Shown here in pieces: positions 16,818 to 25,802 of a DNA stretch of 64,000 nt. Both the position numbers and the translations under genes were made by a program. Below the pieces are notes generated by a model. That model saw only the letters and a program-made list of their open reading frames with translations, did not search any database and was not told the DNA's origin. Positions within the stretch are counted from its first letter, which is position 1. Each line of letters starts with the position of its first letter. This stretch comes from Bacteroidota bacterium (GTDB taxonomy: Bacteria; Bacteroidota; Ignavibacteria; Ignavibacteriales; Ignavibacteriaceae), in NCBI GenBank assembly GCA_021815405.1, contig JAKAGV010000001.1:558001-622000 (forward strand). The letters run 5' to 3'.

Positions 16818-17288
16818 ATGAAAAATCGAATTAACTTGAAATCGGCAATAGTTTCTGGCATAGCCGCAACTGTCGCGATGACGTTATTTACGTTCATGGC
16901 GCCTTTAATGGGGATAAAAATGAGTATCCCCGCAATGCTTGCGTCTACTATGGGCCTGCCAATTGTGTTTGGATGGATTGCTCACTTTATGGTAGGAATT
17001 GTCCTGGCATTAATTTATTCCGGAATCTATTTGCGGATAACAAAAGGAAAAAGCAGTTTAAAAAATGGAGCGGCGTTTTCACTTTTTCCCTGGTTAATGG
17101 CTCAGATAATAGTTATGCCAATGATGAAGGCTATGAATGGAATGAGCTTTATAGCAGGACTATTTTCAGGTTCAATCGTGTTAGCAATGGCAAGTCTTGC
17201 AGGGCATTTAATATACGGCATAGTGCTGGGTAGGTTATATAATCCGGAAAAAGAAAAAAGTTATGTTGAAAATTTGTCCGTCAGATAA
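16818..17288 (+). CDS. Four-TM membrane protein (DUF6789-like)
   Basis: A 156-residue polytopic protein. Four segments (about residues 9-28, 45-67, 84-102, 114-136) carry Gly/Met-rich helices, including IAATVAMTLFTFMAPLMGIKM and AGHLIYGIVLGRLYN. This resembles the DUF6789/YagU-like membrane family of unknown function. GGAG precedes the ATG. It is first in a three-gene same-strand group with a DUF302 protein and a second membrane protein. Confidence 0.65.
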   Translation: MKNRINLKSAIVSGIAATVAMTLFTFMAPLMGIKMSIPAMLASTMGLPIVFGWIAHFMVGIVLALIYSGIYLRITKGKSSLKNGAAFSLFPWLMAQIIVMPMMKAMNGMSFIAGLFSGSIVLAMASLAGHLIYGIVLGRLYNPEKEKSYVENLSVR

Positions 17289-17387
17289 AAAACAGAACTG
17301 TCAATTGATTGACAGACAGTCCGGCATAGAGCATGTAGTTTTATATCGAACAAAAAATAATTTTAATAAACATAAGGAGTACATATT

Positions 17388-17867
17388 ATGAAGAAGCTTA
17401 ATCTCAACTTAGCAGCTTCGCTGTTTGCGGCAATTCTTTTTGCTGCATCGTTTGCACATTCCAACCAAATATTAGCGCAGGGTACTGGCTTGGTTACAAT
17501 TCAATCCAAATACTCATACGATCAAACTGTTACGGAGCTTAAACAGGCTGTAGCAAAGGGCGGTATGATGGTTATGTCAGAAATTAACCAGGGAAAGATG
17601 CTTGCAATGACAGGAATAAAGTTAAATGCCGTTTCAATCTTTGTCGGAAGTCCTACGGTAGGCAACAAACTTTTTACGGCCGATCGCGCAGTAGGATTTG
17701 TCGTCCCGATTCGTGTAAATGTTTATGAGAACACCGATGGAAAGACTTATATCAGCTATGTGAAACCGTCATCTCAGCTTAATAGTTTTAATAACAAACA
17801 GGTTGATATGATTGCTACTATGCTTGACCAGAAACTTGAAATGCTTACCGGTATGTTGGCTAAGTAA
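17388..17867 (+). CDS. Exported DUF302-domain protein
   Basis: A 159-residue protein. A Sec signal peptide ends near residue 30 (SNQILAQG), followed by one DUF302 domain starting YSYDQTVTELKQAVAKGGM and ending near YVKPSSQLNSF. DUF302 proteins are small periplasmic proteins of unknown function, common near metal and sulfur genes. AAGGAG lies before the ATG. A long leader of 99 bp separates it from the membrane protein upstream. Confidence 0.8.
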   Translation: MKKLNLNLAASLFAAILFAASFAHSNQILAQGTGLVTIQSKYSYDQTVTELKQAVAKGGMMVMSEINQGKMLAMTGIKLNAVSIFVGSPTVGNKLFTADRAVGFVVPIRVNVYENTDGKTYISYVKPSSQLNSFNNKQVDMIATMLDQKLEMLTGMLAK

Positions 17868-17970
17868 TCTTTAATTGGGAATGCGGCTGAGCCTGTTCGT
17901 CTTAAGACAGATTTGCATGGCTCATCCGCTTCCACCATTTATCGGCGAAATGATTAAGGAGGAAAAGAAA

Positions 17971-18654
17971 ATGAAAAATGAATATAAAAAAATAGTACTA
18001 AGCATTATTGCTTTATTGGCGGCCGGCGTAAGCCCTAACTTATTTGTAATATCTCAGGCGGGATATGCTCAGTTGAGTGACCTGGCAGTAAGCTTTCTTC
18101 TTCCCTCAATAGCGATTCTAATAATTGTATTTGTATTAAGTTATTTACCCGGCTTACATGATTTTAATAGACAACTAAAAACCGGATTTGCTGCTGGGCT
18201 AGTAGGAACAATCGGGTTGGAAATAGTTAGGGAGACGGGATTTCACTTAGGCGGAATGCCCGGAGATTTACCAAAATTAATGGGCGTGTTATTGTTGAAT
18301 CAATTTGCTTCCGGACCTGATACATTATCTAATATTGCGGGCTGGTCATATCATTTCTGGAACGGCGCAGCTTTCGGAATTATATATAGCATCATACTTG
18401 GTAAAGGGAAAATATGGGCTGGAACATTGTACGGCGTTTTAGTGGGAATAGGTTTTATGATAAGTCCTGTGGTTGTTGCACTTGGTGTTGGACGCTTTGG
18501 GATTGACTTCGGATGGGGATTTCCGGTTATAGTAGCGGCAGCGCATATTGCATTTGGAACTACTTTAGGTTGGCTGGTATTTAAATGGAATGATGTTAAT
18601 TCGGGTTTTTTAGTTACACTAAAGCATTTATTACAGAAACGTGTAGAAAAATAA
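17971..18654 (+). CDS. Polytopic membrane protein
   Basis: Unrecognised 227-residue protein with about six hydrophobic segments. The start at 17971 is set by AAGGAGG just upstream; the longer frame from 17875 has no ribosome site. Motifs such as GWSYHFWNGAAFGIIYSIILG recall the Gly/aromatic repeats of the 16818 protein, so the two may be related. Function unknown. Confidence 0.65.
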   Translation: MKNEYKKIVLSIIALLAAGVSPNLFVISQAGYAQLSDLAVSFLLPSIAILIIVFVLSYLPGLHDFNRQLKTGFAAGLVGTIGLEIVRETGFHLGGMPGDLPKLMGVLLLNQFASGPDTLSNIAGWSYHFWNGAAFGIIYSIILGKGKIWAGTLYGVLVGIGFMISPVVVALGVGRFGIDFGWGFPVIVAAAHIAFGTTLGWLVFKWNDVNSGFLVTLKHLLQKRVEK

Positions 18655-18718
18655 AAGGAAATTTAACCTGTCAAGTAATTTTTTGAGATATGGAAGAAAC
18701 CTAAAAACTTATTGCGCT

Positions 18719-18952
18719 TCATTTTTGTTTTATAAATCTGACAAGAAGTTCACTCTCGTCTAAATCGCCATAAGAAAATAACTCATCATTAATAAAAAGC
18801 GCCGGTATGATATTGATGCTTTGTCCGTCGTAATCATTTGCATCAATTATATCCAATGAAATTTCAGGATATCTAATCGATAGATTTCTTAACGCAGATT
18901 CAGCCCGGTTACAAGCTGCACAATTTTGAGTAATAATTAAAGATAGTTTCAT
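18719..18952 (-). CDS. Small glutaredoxin/thioredoxin-like protein
   Basis: A 77-residue thioredoxin-fold protein: LSLIITQNCAACNRAESAL with a CxxC active site at the start of helix 1 and IIPALFINDEL with the cis-Pro loop. It would reduce disulfides or deliver thiols. Convergent with the upstream plus-strand membrane protein gene and head-on to no other gene. Confidence 0.75.
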   Translation of the reverse strand: MKLSLIITQNCAACNRAESALRNLSIRYPEISLDIIDANDYDGQSINIIPALFINDELFSYGDLDESELLVRFIKQK

Positions 18953-19053
18953 TTTTTTATTTTAAAGATAAAAAGAAGATGTAAAGAACAATGTCAAGTA
19001 TCTTACAAAATATTATTACGACAGTTTTTTTAATTCATCTGGTTTTAAAATTA

Positions 19054-19701
19054 TTAACTTTTTACGGTCAAAGCTGATAATATTCTTGTTGCGCAAATCC
19101 GTGAAAGATAATTGACAGTCTGGCGGGAACATGCGGTAATTTCGCCAATATCCTGGTGCTTTAGAAATGGTTTGATGAATATTTGACCGCCTAAAATTTT
19201 ACCGCTTTTTTCAGCAAGCCTTAGGATGAAAGAAATAATTCTCTGATTGGCATCTTTAAAAACAAGATCTTCTATTCGTTCGGAAAAACTTCTTAACTTC
19301 AAACCAATTAATTTTGTAAGCTTTAGATTTAAGGAAGGATTAGTATTAATAAATCCGGCAAGGTCGATTTTATTTATGGCACAAATTAAAGATGGTTCTA
19401 TAGTAACGGCATAATCGGTTCGCTGTTCTTCCTCGAGATAAGCCATTTCGCCAAAGATTTCTCCCGGACTAATTAAGGTTAAAATGTTTTCCTTCCCATC
19501 GGTCGAATATTTAACAATTTTAACTCTGCCGGTTTTAAGAAAGAATATTGACTTAGAAGGCTCGGATGCAAAGTAAATATGCTTATCTTTAGAGATTTCT
19601 TTCATTGATGAAATTTTATTTAACTCCATCATGTTTTTTTCGTTTAATCCTTTAAAGAGATTAAAATTTTCAAGATACCAAAGTTTAGATTTTTCTGCCA
19701 T
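19054..19701 (-). CDS. Crp/Fnr-family regulator, C-terminus apparently frameshifted
   Basis: A 215-residue Crp/Fnr protein with an N-terminal cNMP-like beta-barrel (FFLKTGRVKIVKYSTDGKEN, GEIFGEMAYL), a dimerisation helix, and an HTH whose recognition helix is ITACSRQTVNYL. No Fnr-type Cys cluster is visible. After NYLS the frame ends with unrelated residues; reading the next frame from about 19115 gives DLRNKNIISFDRKKLIIL and a stop at 19016, the usual family ending. So one base is missing near 19105-19120, either as a real mutation or an assembly error. With the defect the DNA-binding wing is lost. Confidence 0.8.
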   Translation of the reverse strand: MAEKSKLWYLENFNLFKGLNEKNMMELNKISSMKEISKDKHIYFASEPSKSIFFLKTGRVKIVKYSTDGKENILTLISPGEIFGEMAYLEEEQRTDYAVTIEPSLICAINKIDLAGFINTNPSLNLKLTKLIGLKLRSFSERIEDLVFKDANQRIISFILRLAEKSGKILGGQIFIKPFLKHQDIGEITACSRQTVNYLSRICATRILSALTVKS

Positions 19702-20044
19702 AAAATTACTGATTTGTAATATATGATTATGTTAAGATAAAAACGCAAGCAAGTTATTATCTGCAAAATAATGATTTTAGAAACGCGATACTAAAGGTAA
19801 CCTTGCATTCAAATATTAAAATAGAATGCGATAAATATGTGCTGTAGAAAATTTACCGCATCTATAAATCTGCCTTCATAAGCACTTTTATTTTTCAACT
19901 GAACTTACTCAATCGTAGACTGAATATTAAGTCGTTTGGATAATTTCTTCTCCAATTCTTGAACCTAAACTTTTAAAATATCTTGTTACTAAAATAATCC
20001 TTATTTATATTTAATCTTAATAATTAAAGTAATGTTGAGCACCA
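19702..20044. other. 343-bp intergenic region between divergent regulators
   Basis: No gene is seen. The region is AT-rich and separates the divergent Crp-type and LuxR-type regulators, so it must hold both promoters. Its only recognisable element is a degenerate copy of the TTWAGA-N5-TCTWAA box at 20004-20020 (TTTATA-N5-TCTTAA), 24 bp before the LuxR-type ATG. Confidence 0.5.
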
Positions 20045-20683
20045 ATGACAAGTATTGCTATTGCGAGTCCTGCATTTTTATCGAGAGAGGGATTCAGGAT
20101 GATCATAGAAAATAATAAAAATTTTCAATTGGTTGGGGAGATAACAAATAAAAGAGAATTCAAGGAAGGATTACAGCCTCTTAAACCAGACATACTTGTT
20201 GTAGATAATGATTCGGAAGATTTTATCGGCATTGATGAATTAAGCAAGCTAACCAGACTTTCCGCCGGGATAAAAGTTCTGATCATATCAGACTACCTTA
20301 AAAAAGAAAATATTCAGAAACTCTTAGATGATGGCATACTCGGGTATTTGACTAAAGCATGCGAGAAAAATGAAATACTGACTGCCTTGGAATCAATTGC
20401 AAAGGGAGAGAAGTTTATTTGCAATAAAATTCTTGATGTCGTCCTTGAAAAAAAACGTGAAGGAGACAGAAATGAAACCGGCTTAAGCGAAAGAGAAATC
20501 GAAATAGTAAAGCTGATTGCAGAAAAATATTCTTACCAGGAAATCGCCGAAAAATTATTTATCAGCATCCACACCGTATACACTCACCGTAAAAACATAA
20601 TGAAGAAACTCAACATGAGATCACCCGTGGAATTAATTCTGTATGCCATGGATAAGGGCATAATTCTACCCTACCAAAATTAG
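20045..20683 (+). CDS. NarL/LuxR-type response regulator, orphan
   Basis: A 212-residue two-domain regulator. The receiver-like domain (residues 1-120) keeps the phosphorylatable Asp region ILVVDNDS and the KVLIISDY strand, but its N-terminus, IAIASPAFLSREGF, lacks the usual acidic pair, so phosphorylation may be weak. The C-terminal LuxR HTH is complete: LSEREIEIVKLIAEKYSYQE, TVYTHRKNIMKKL. No kinase gene is adjacent. It lies directly upstream of a FecA-like receptor with an inverted repeat at its own stop, so it probably controls that iron-uptake block. Confidence 0.85.
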   Translation: MTSIAIASPAFLSREGFRMIIENNKNFQLVGEITNKREFKEGLQPLKPDILVVDNDSEDFIGIDELSKLTRLSAGIKVLIISDYLKKENIQKLLDDGILGYLTKACEKNEILTALESIAKGEKFICNKILDVVLEKKREGDRNETGLSEREIEIVKLIAEKYSYQEIAEKLFISIHTVYTHRKNIMKKLNMRSPVELILYAMDKGIILPYQN

Positions 20684-20724
20684 GTATATCGATTACCTAA
20701 AATCATTAAGAAATTTACCTAAAA
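20680..20724. promoter_or_regulatory. Candidate operator: TTAGGTA inverted repeat plus extra half-site
   Basis: TTAGGTA (20680-20686) and TACCTAA (20694-20700) form a perfect 7-bp inverted repeat with a 7-bp spacer. A third half-site TACCTAAAA follows at 20716. It sits at the stop of the LuxR-type regulator and about 110 bp before the TonB receptor start, a position that suits binding by that regulator. Confidence 0.5.
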
Positions 20725-20765
20725 CAGAGTATTGTGTTGAAGAAACAAACACGGTAGTTTTGCTA

Positions 20766-20782
20766 TTAAGATTCAGTCTAAA
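20766..20782. promoter_or_regulatory. Candidate iron-regulator box upstream of FecA-like receptor
   Basis: TTAAGA-TTCAG-TCTAAA is a 6-5-6 inverted repeat of consensus TTWAGA-N5-TCTWAA. The same box lies upstream of the FTR1 gene at 23184. Its position 46 bp before the receptor start fits an operator for a Fur/DtxR-type repressor. Confidence 0.5.
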
Positions 20783-20827
20783 TAAATATAACAAGTAATA
20801 GACATAATAATTAGATGTGAGGTAACC

Positions 20828-23035
20828 TTGAAGTTGTTTTTTGTTTCGTGTCTCTTTGTAATAGTTTCTGTCTTCAACAATTTGTTACTGGCACAAGCGT
20901 CAGATTCAGCTTATGTATTAAAGGAAGTTATTGTTACAGGCAATCATTTGAACGGTATAGGATGGCTGAGTGATTATTCGGGTCAGACGATTTACTCCGG
21001 AATGAAGAACGAAGTTCTCTATATAGATAGTTTAGATGCCAATAAGGCAATAAACAATACGAGACAAATTATCGGCAGAATACCCGGAGTCAACATAACC
21101 GAAAATGAAATGGGAGGCTTTACCGCCAACGGAATAGGTTTTCGTGGTTTAAATCCATATCAGAGCATCGAAACCAACACACGGCAAAACGGGTACAATA
21201 TTTCGGCAGACCTTTACGGATATAACGAATCCTACTACTTGCCGCCAATGGAGGCAGTGAAAAGTATAACCATTCTTCGTGACGGCGCTGCCTTAGCATT
21301 TGGGCCACAATTAGGAGGCATGGTAAACTACGAACTCAAAGACGGTAGTGAGCATCCTGTTTCAATTACCTCTTCACAAACAGGCGGGGCATATGGACTC
21401 TTCAATAGTTTCAACTCGATTGGAGGCACGATTAAAAATTTCAAATATTACGGTTTTCTTCAGTACAGGCGCCTTGAAGGTTGGCGCGCAAATTCGCAGC
21501 AAACTCAATGGTCGGGTTTTGCAAGCTTAAAATACAATCCAACTGATAGGCTTCAGATTGGGATTGAGTATACAATGCTTCGCAACCTCATTCGAATGCC
21601 GGGTGGATTGAATGACTTTCTGTTTTACGAAGACCCTCAGCAATCGCTCCGAAGCAGAAACTGGCTAAGCAGTCCATGGAACATTTTGTCAGCTCATATC
21701 AATTACAAATTTAATGATATAGCCTCAATAAGCTTTATTTCGTCTTATCTTTTAAGCCAGCGAAATCTGATTTGGCGTAACGAAGACGGCGGACCGGCAG
21801 CGATAGACTCAATTACACCAGGTTTAACATATGTTCCGCGTGAATTAGAGCGTGAATATTTTAATACTTTTACAAACGAACTTCGATTTTTATCAAATTA
21901 TAATTTACTTGGGAAAAGGCAGACATTTTCTTTTGGTCTGCGTGCCGCATATTCTCATTTAATAAGGCATGAAGGGGCAGACGGAACAACAGGTACCGAC
22001 TTCGACTTAGCGCAGCTTTCGCCCTGGGAACAGGATATGAATTTTTACACGACAAATATTGCGCCTTATATTGAGAATATTTTTCACATTACTGATGCAT
22101 TGAGCATAACACCGGGACTGCGTTTAGAATACTTGAGTACTACTGCCGATGGTTATGCGCCAAACGAAGCAGGTGACAGCGGTAATGAATATGTTTATGC
22201 AAATAATAAAAAGAGCACGCGTACTTTTTTGTTAGGTGCAGTTAGTGCGGAACTTAAAACTTCCGATAACGCCAACTTCTACTTAAATCTTAGCCAGTCA
22301 TATCGGCCGATAACGTACAGCGATTTAACGCCGTTCGGCTCTATCGCAAAGATAGATCAAAATCTTAAGGATGCTTCCGCTTATGATATTGATTTTGGAT
22401 TTAGAGGGATTGTCGGCAGCTTCCTGAACTTTGATTTCAGTTTCTTTTACATGCACGTGAAGAATGACATCGGCATCATTGAGCAGACTTCCGACACGCT
22501 CACTTACCAGTTCAAGACCAATATCGGCGTCGATGATCATAAGGGAATAGAAATGTATGCAGAACTAAATCTTCTCGGAGGTTTGGTACCGGATAATGAA
22601 TTTGGCAGGCTTGGTATTTATAACTCATTTGGATATACAGATGCACGCTATGTCTCAGGTGAATACAACCGTAAGTACGTTCCATACGCTCCGAAGTATA
22701 CAAACAGGTTAGGAATAGACTATAGTCTTGGTGCTTTTTCAATGAACATACAACATTCGTACACTGCCTCATCCTATGGCGACCCGGCAAACACAGTTTA
22801 TTCAGCAGCCGGATTGGTGGGGGTTATACCTTCGTACAGCGTAATTGACATATCGGCAGCTTACAGAATTTCAAATTATGAATTCAGACTTGGAGTAAAC
22901 AACCTTACTGATAAAAAATATTTTACGATGAGAACGGATGAATATCCGGGCCCGGGGATAATCCCTTCGATAGGGAGAATGTTTTATGCGGGTATATCAC
23001 TGGATTTGACGGCAGGTTCAAATAATAATTATTGA
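20828..23035 (+). CDS. TonB-dependent receptor, FecA-like
   Basis: A 735-residue outer-membrane receptor. A signal peptide ends near residue 23 (NLLLAQA), followed by a TonB-box-like LKEVIVTG and a plug domain with NTRQIIGRIPGVNITENE, GIGFRGLNP and SITILRDGAALAFGPQ. The barrel ends in a terminal aromatic (NNNY). The FecA type takes up ferric citrate or related chelates. The start is TTG, set by GAGGT 5 bp upstream; no FecR/FecI pair accompanies it. It opens an iron block with the FTR1-FtsX-LolD genes downstream. Confidence 0.88.
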   Translation: MKLFFVSCLFVIVSVFNNLLLAQASDSAYVLKEVIVTGNHLNGIGWLSDYSGQTIYSGMKNEVLYIDSLDANKAINNTRQIIGRIPGVNITENEMGGFTANGIGFRGLNPYQSIETNTRQNGYNISADLYGYNESYYLPPMEAVKSITILRDGAALAFGPQLGGMVNYELKDGSEHPVSITSSQTGGAYGLFNSFNSIGGTIKNFKYYGFLQYRRLEGWRANSQQTQWSGFASLKYNPTDRLQIGIEYTMLRNLIRMPGGLNDFLFYEDPQQSLRSRNWLSSPWNILSAHINYKFNDIASISFISSYLLSQRNLIWRNEDGGPAAIDSITPGLTYVPRELEREYFNTFTNELRFLSNYNLLGKRQTFSFGLRAAYSHLIRHEGADGTTGTDFDLAQLSPWEQDMNFYTTNIAPYIENIFHITDALSITPGLRLEYLSTTADGYAPNEAGDSGNEYVYANNKKSTRTFLLGAVSAELKTSDNANFYLNLSQSYRPITYSDLTPFGSIAKIDQNLKDASAYDIDFGFRGIVGSFLNFDFSFFYMHVKNDIGIIEQTSDTLTYQFKTNIGVDDHKGIEMYAELNLLGGLVPDNEFGRLGIYNSFGYTDARYVSGEYNRKYVPYAPKYTNRLGIDYSLGAFSMNIQHSYTASSYGDPANTVYSAAGLVGVIPSYSVIDISAAYRISNYEFRLGVNNLTDKKYFTMRTDEYPGPGIIPSIGRMFYAGISLDLTAGSNNNY

Positions 23036-23183
23036 GCAAATGAATATAAAGAACCCGTCATTGGATCAATTGATTTTATATTGATATTGAGAACAATTTT
23101 TTCTGGTTTCTTAATGCTGGGAAAAAGTGATGCAAAAATCGCTATTCTCCAGAGCAAAAGACAACGCCAAATTTGGCATGTTA

Positions 23184-23200
23184 TTTAGATTTAGTCTTAA
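23184..23200. promoter_or_regulatory. Candidate iron-regulator box upstream of FTR1
   Basis: TTTAGA-TTTAG-TCTTAA, a 6-5-6 inverted repeat, matches the box at 20766 in arrangement and in most bases. It is 105 bp before the FTR1 ATG, and the intergenic region holds no gene. Confidence 0.5.
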
Positions 23201-23304
23201 TAAAAATTAAGCATTAAGCTTGCAAATGATTTTTAAATCAAAAGCACCGATAAGGCTATATAAAATCATTTTACAAGAAATTTATTGTTTAGAAAGGACA
23301 CGGA

Positions 23305-24531
23305 ATGATAGAAGCCGCAGGCATAACGCTTCGGGAGTCCATCGAAGCGATTTTGGTCATTTTTATTATGACAGCCTATCTGGAAAGGACACATGAGATT
23401 AGCAGAAAAAGGTATGTGTATTACGGGGCGCTTATAGCGGTCGGGCTCAGTCTGCTTTTTGCGTTCATCCTTTCTGCTCTCAAGATTGATCCTGAAAACG
23501 ATTTGATGGAAGGAATAATGTACTTGGCGGCAAGTATTCTGGTGGCAACACTCGTCATCTGGATGGGAAGGCATGCGAAGCATTTCAAAACGGAAATAGA
23601 AGGGAAGATAGCAAAGTCGTCGGGCAATTTTGCACTGGGGTTCATCGCCTTTGTAATGGTATTCAGGGAAGGGGCGGAAACGGTAATCTTTCTTCAAAGC
23701 CTGCTGCTTGCCGGAACGACACCTGTGCAAAATTTTCTGGGAGGAGTTATTGGTGTAACGCTGGCAGTTGTATTCGGGATAGTCTTTTTGAGAGGCACTG
23801 CACGAATAAACCTGTCACGATTTTTTAAAGTGACCACTGCTATCCTGCTTGTACTCTCATTTGAGCTTTTTGTAGACGGGTTCCATGAATTCTTTGAGGC
23901 GCAGTATCTTCCCTCTACCAAAGCGCTGCTCGCAATTGTAGGACTTTTCAAAAGAGATTCTACAAGTGCGGCGATAATAACGTTGATGCTTTTAGCGTTA
24001 ATATTAACTGTCCTATACGATATGCTGAAAGCAAGGCAGCCTGATTTATCTTCACTAAAACCTGCGGAAAGACGAAAAGCCAAGTATAATTTCTTAAAAG
24101 AAAAATATACCAAAGCTACACTTGCCTCGATAATAACACTCACTGTTGTGGTTCTCTTTGCGCCGATAATTACCGCATCTGATATATTTGTTCCCAAACC
24201 AATAATGCTGAGGGACAGTAATGGCATTTTAAAAGTAGCGGTGCCGGATAAAGACGGTCTTTACCGCTACCAATACAAAGACGCGCGCTTTTTAATTGCG
24301 GTTAAGGATAACGCAGCACACGTAGCACTGGATGAATGCAGTGTTTGCCCCCCGGTTGGCTACGGCTATGACGGTAAGACTCTCATTTGCCTCAATTGCG
24401 ATACGCCCATTCCCATTGAGAATGTAGGACGTCCCGGAGACGGCTGCGATCCGCTGAAAGCTCCATATACAATTACGAACGATACTGTAATGATACATTC
24501 CGATTCCTTATTAAGCGCATGGAGTAAGTAA
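23305..24531 (+). CDS. FTR1-family iron permease with C-terminal DUF2318 domain
   Basis: A 408-residue inner-membrane protein. The N-terminal FTR1 part has about seven TM helices with the two REXXE iron motifs RESIE (residues 10-14) and REGAE (near residue 120). The C-terminal ~120 residues are an exported DUF2318-like domain carrying Cys in ECSVCPPVGYGY and CLNCDTPIPIENVG. This architecture with two FtsX-like permeases and a LolD-like ATPase downstream matches the Campylobacter Cj1658-Cj1663/FetM-type iron uptake locus. A P19-like partner is not seen. AGAAAGGA precedes the ATG. Confidence 0.88.
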   Translation: MIEAAGITLRESIEAILVIFIMTAYLERTHEISRKRYVYYGALIAVGLSLLFAFILSALKIDPENDLMEGIMYLAASILVATLVIWMGRHAKHFKTEIEGKIAKSSGNFALGFIAFVMVFREGAETVIFLQSLLLAGTTPVQNFLGGVIGVTLAVVFGIVFLRGTARINLSRFFKVTTAILLVLSFELFVDGFHEFFEAQYLPSTKALLAIVGLFKRDSTSAAIITLMLLALILTVLYDMLKARQPDLSSLKPAERRKAKYNFLKEKYTKATLASIITLTVVVLFAPIITASDIFVPKPIMLRDSNGILKVAVPDKDGLYRYQYKDARFLIAVKDNAAHVALDECSVCPPVGYGYDGKTLICLNCDTPIPIENVGRPGDGCDPLKAPYTITNDTVMIHSDSLLSAWSK

Positions 24532-24533
24532 TT

Positions 24534-25802
24534 GTGATTTCATTCTTTTTGAGATTGGCATTCAAGGCGGTAGTTGTTCAGAGAGTTAGATTTTTGTCTT
24601 TGACCTTGACAATCTCCGCCGCATCTCTGCTACTAATTATTCTTTCAGCATTGTATTTGAATAACGAGAATCAAATGACGGTTAAGCTAAGCGGCGTTCC
24701 GAACATGGTGATCGAAACGAAAGAAGGTTTAGGCGATGTGAGCGTCTTACAGAATTCAGGGAAGCTTACCGATAAGGATATCCGGGCAATAAAATCTCCA
24801 GACTATTTTTGGCATGCGAACATTGTTACTGTTGCGCCGGTTATGCTCGGCAGCGCCATCGTAAACGGCAAGCCAGTCAAGCTTGCCGGCACGTGGTTCA
24901 GCAGGGACTTCCTTGTAGACAAGCAATTATACAGATTCGGAATGTTCACCTTTACCGGCTGGAATTATGTAAGAGGAAATTCATGTCCTTTCTGCTCGGT
25001 GTCACTAAATCCGGCTTTACAAAATCAATTCATAATTGCAGGCGCCAATGTAAAGCTTACCGACTCGGTTCTAATGGACGTGAACGGTAAAACGAGGGCA
25101 TTTCATGTTGCAGGAAGAATTTCGACCGGCTCTTATTGGGACGATTACCTCTTTGTTGATTCGAAGACTTTTTCAGCACTGACAGGTAAGCAAGGCTACG
25201 ACGAGATTCTGGTGAGCACAATGCTGAAGCCGGATGATAAGCTTTCAGTTCAAGCGGATCAATTCGGTATGAACACACTTTCTTCATCCGACATGGAAAA
25301 GTACATGTGCTCTGCATACCCCGGCGTCATACAGCAAACCATGCAGGAAGCTTTGCCTAATGCAAAGGTAAAAATATTGAGAGCCATTACCGAAGTTCAG
25401 GCGGGAATCATCACTACCTCAAGAAGCATTTTCTTAGATCTGTTCGTCCTTACTTTGATTGCCTCGCTTACCGCAATATTCAGTGCTGAAAAGATGTATG
25501 CCACTTCCCACATAAAAGATTTTGGAATAATGAGCGCGCTCGGCGCAGAGCATAGCAGGATGCTTATTCAATTGTTTGCTGAAATCTCCATCGCATCGTC
25601 CGCAGCCTCTCTGCTCGCACTGGCGGCGAGCGGTGTACTTGTGCCTTTCATCAGCCAGGCGGTTTATGGAATCAGCTTCCCTCTTAGCCCTTCATTTGTC
25701 ATTGGAACGGTTGCTGCACCGTTCGTTATTTCTTTCACCGCTCTGATTTTCTTGAAGAACAGGTTCAAGCAAAATGTGGCAGAGTTATTAAGGACTGCAT
25801 AA
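24534..25802 (+). CDS. ABC transporter permease, FtsX/MacB-like (first)
   Basis: A 422-residue permease. It has one N-terminal TM (residues about 20-42), a large periplasmic domain with a CPFC motif (GNSCPFCSVSLNP), then three C-terminal TM helices with the FtsX core KDFGIMSALGAEHSRMLIQL. It starts at GTG two bases after the FTR1 stop. The periplasmic CxxC suggests iron or thiol chemistry, as in the analogous Campylobacter genes. It pairs with the next permease. Confidence 0.85.
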   Translation: MISFFLRLAFKAVVVQRVRFLSLTLTISAASLLLIILSALYLNNENQMTVKLSGVPNMVIETKEGLGDVSVLQNSGKLTDKDIRAIKSPDYFWHANIVTVAPVMLGSAIVNGKPVKLAGTWFSRDFLVDKQLYRFGMFTFTGWNYVRGNSCPFCSVSLNPALQNQFIIAGANVKLTDSVLMDVNGKTRAFHVAGRISTGSYWDDYLFVDSKTFSALTGKQGYDEILVSTMLKPDDKLSVQADQFGMNTLSSSDMEKYMCSAYPGVIQQTMQEALPNAKVKILRAITEVQAGIITTSRSIFLDLFVLTLIASLTAIFSAEKMYATSHIKDFGIMSALGAEHSRMLIQLFAEISIASSAASLLALAASGVLVPFISQAVYGISFPLSPSFVIGTVAAPFVISFTALIFLKNRFKQNVAELLRTA

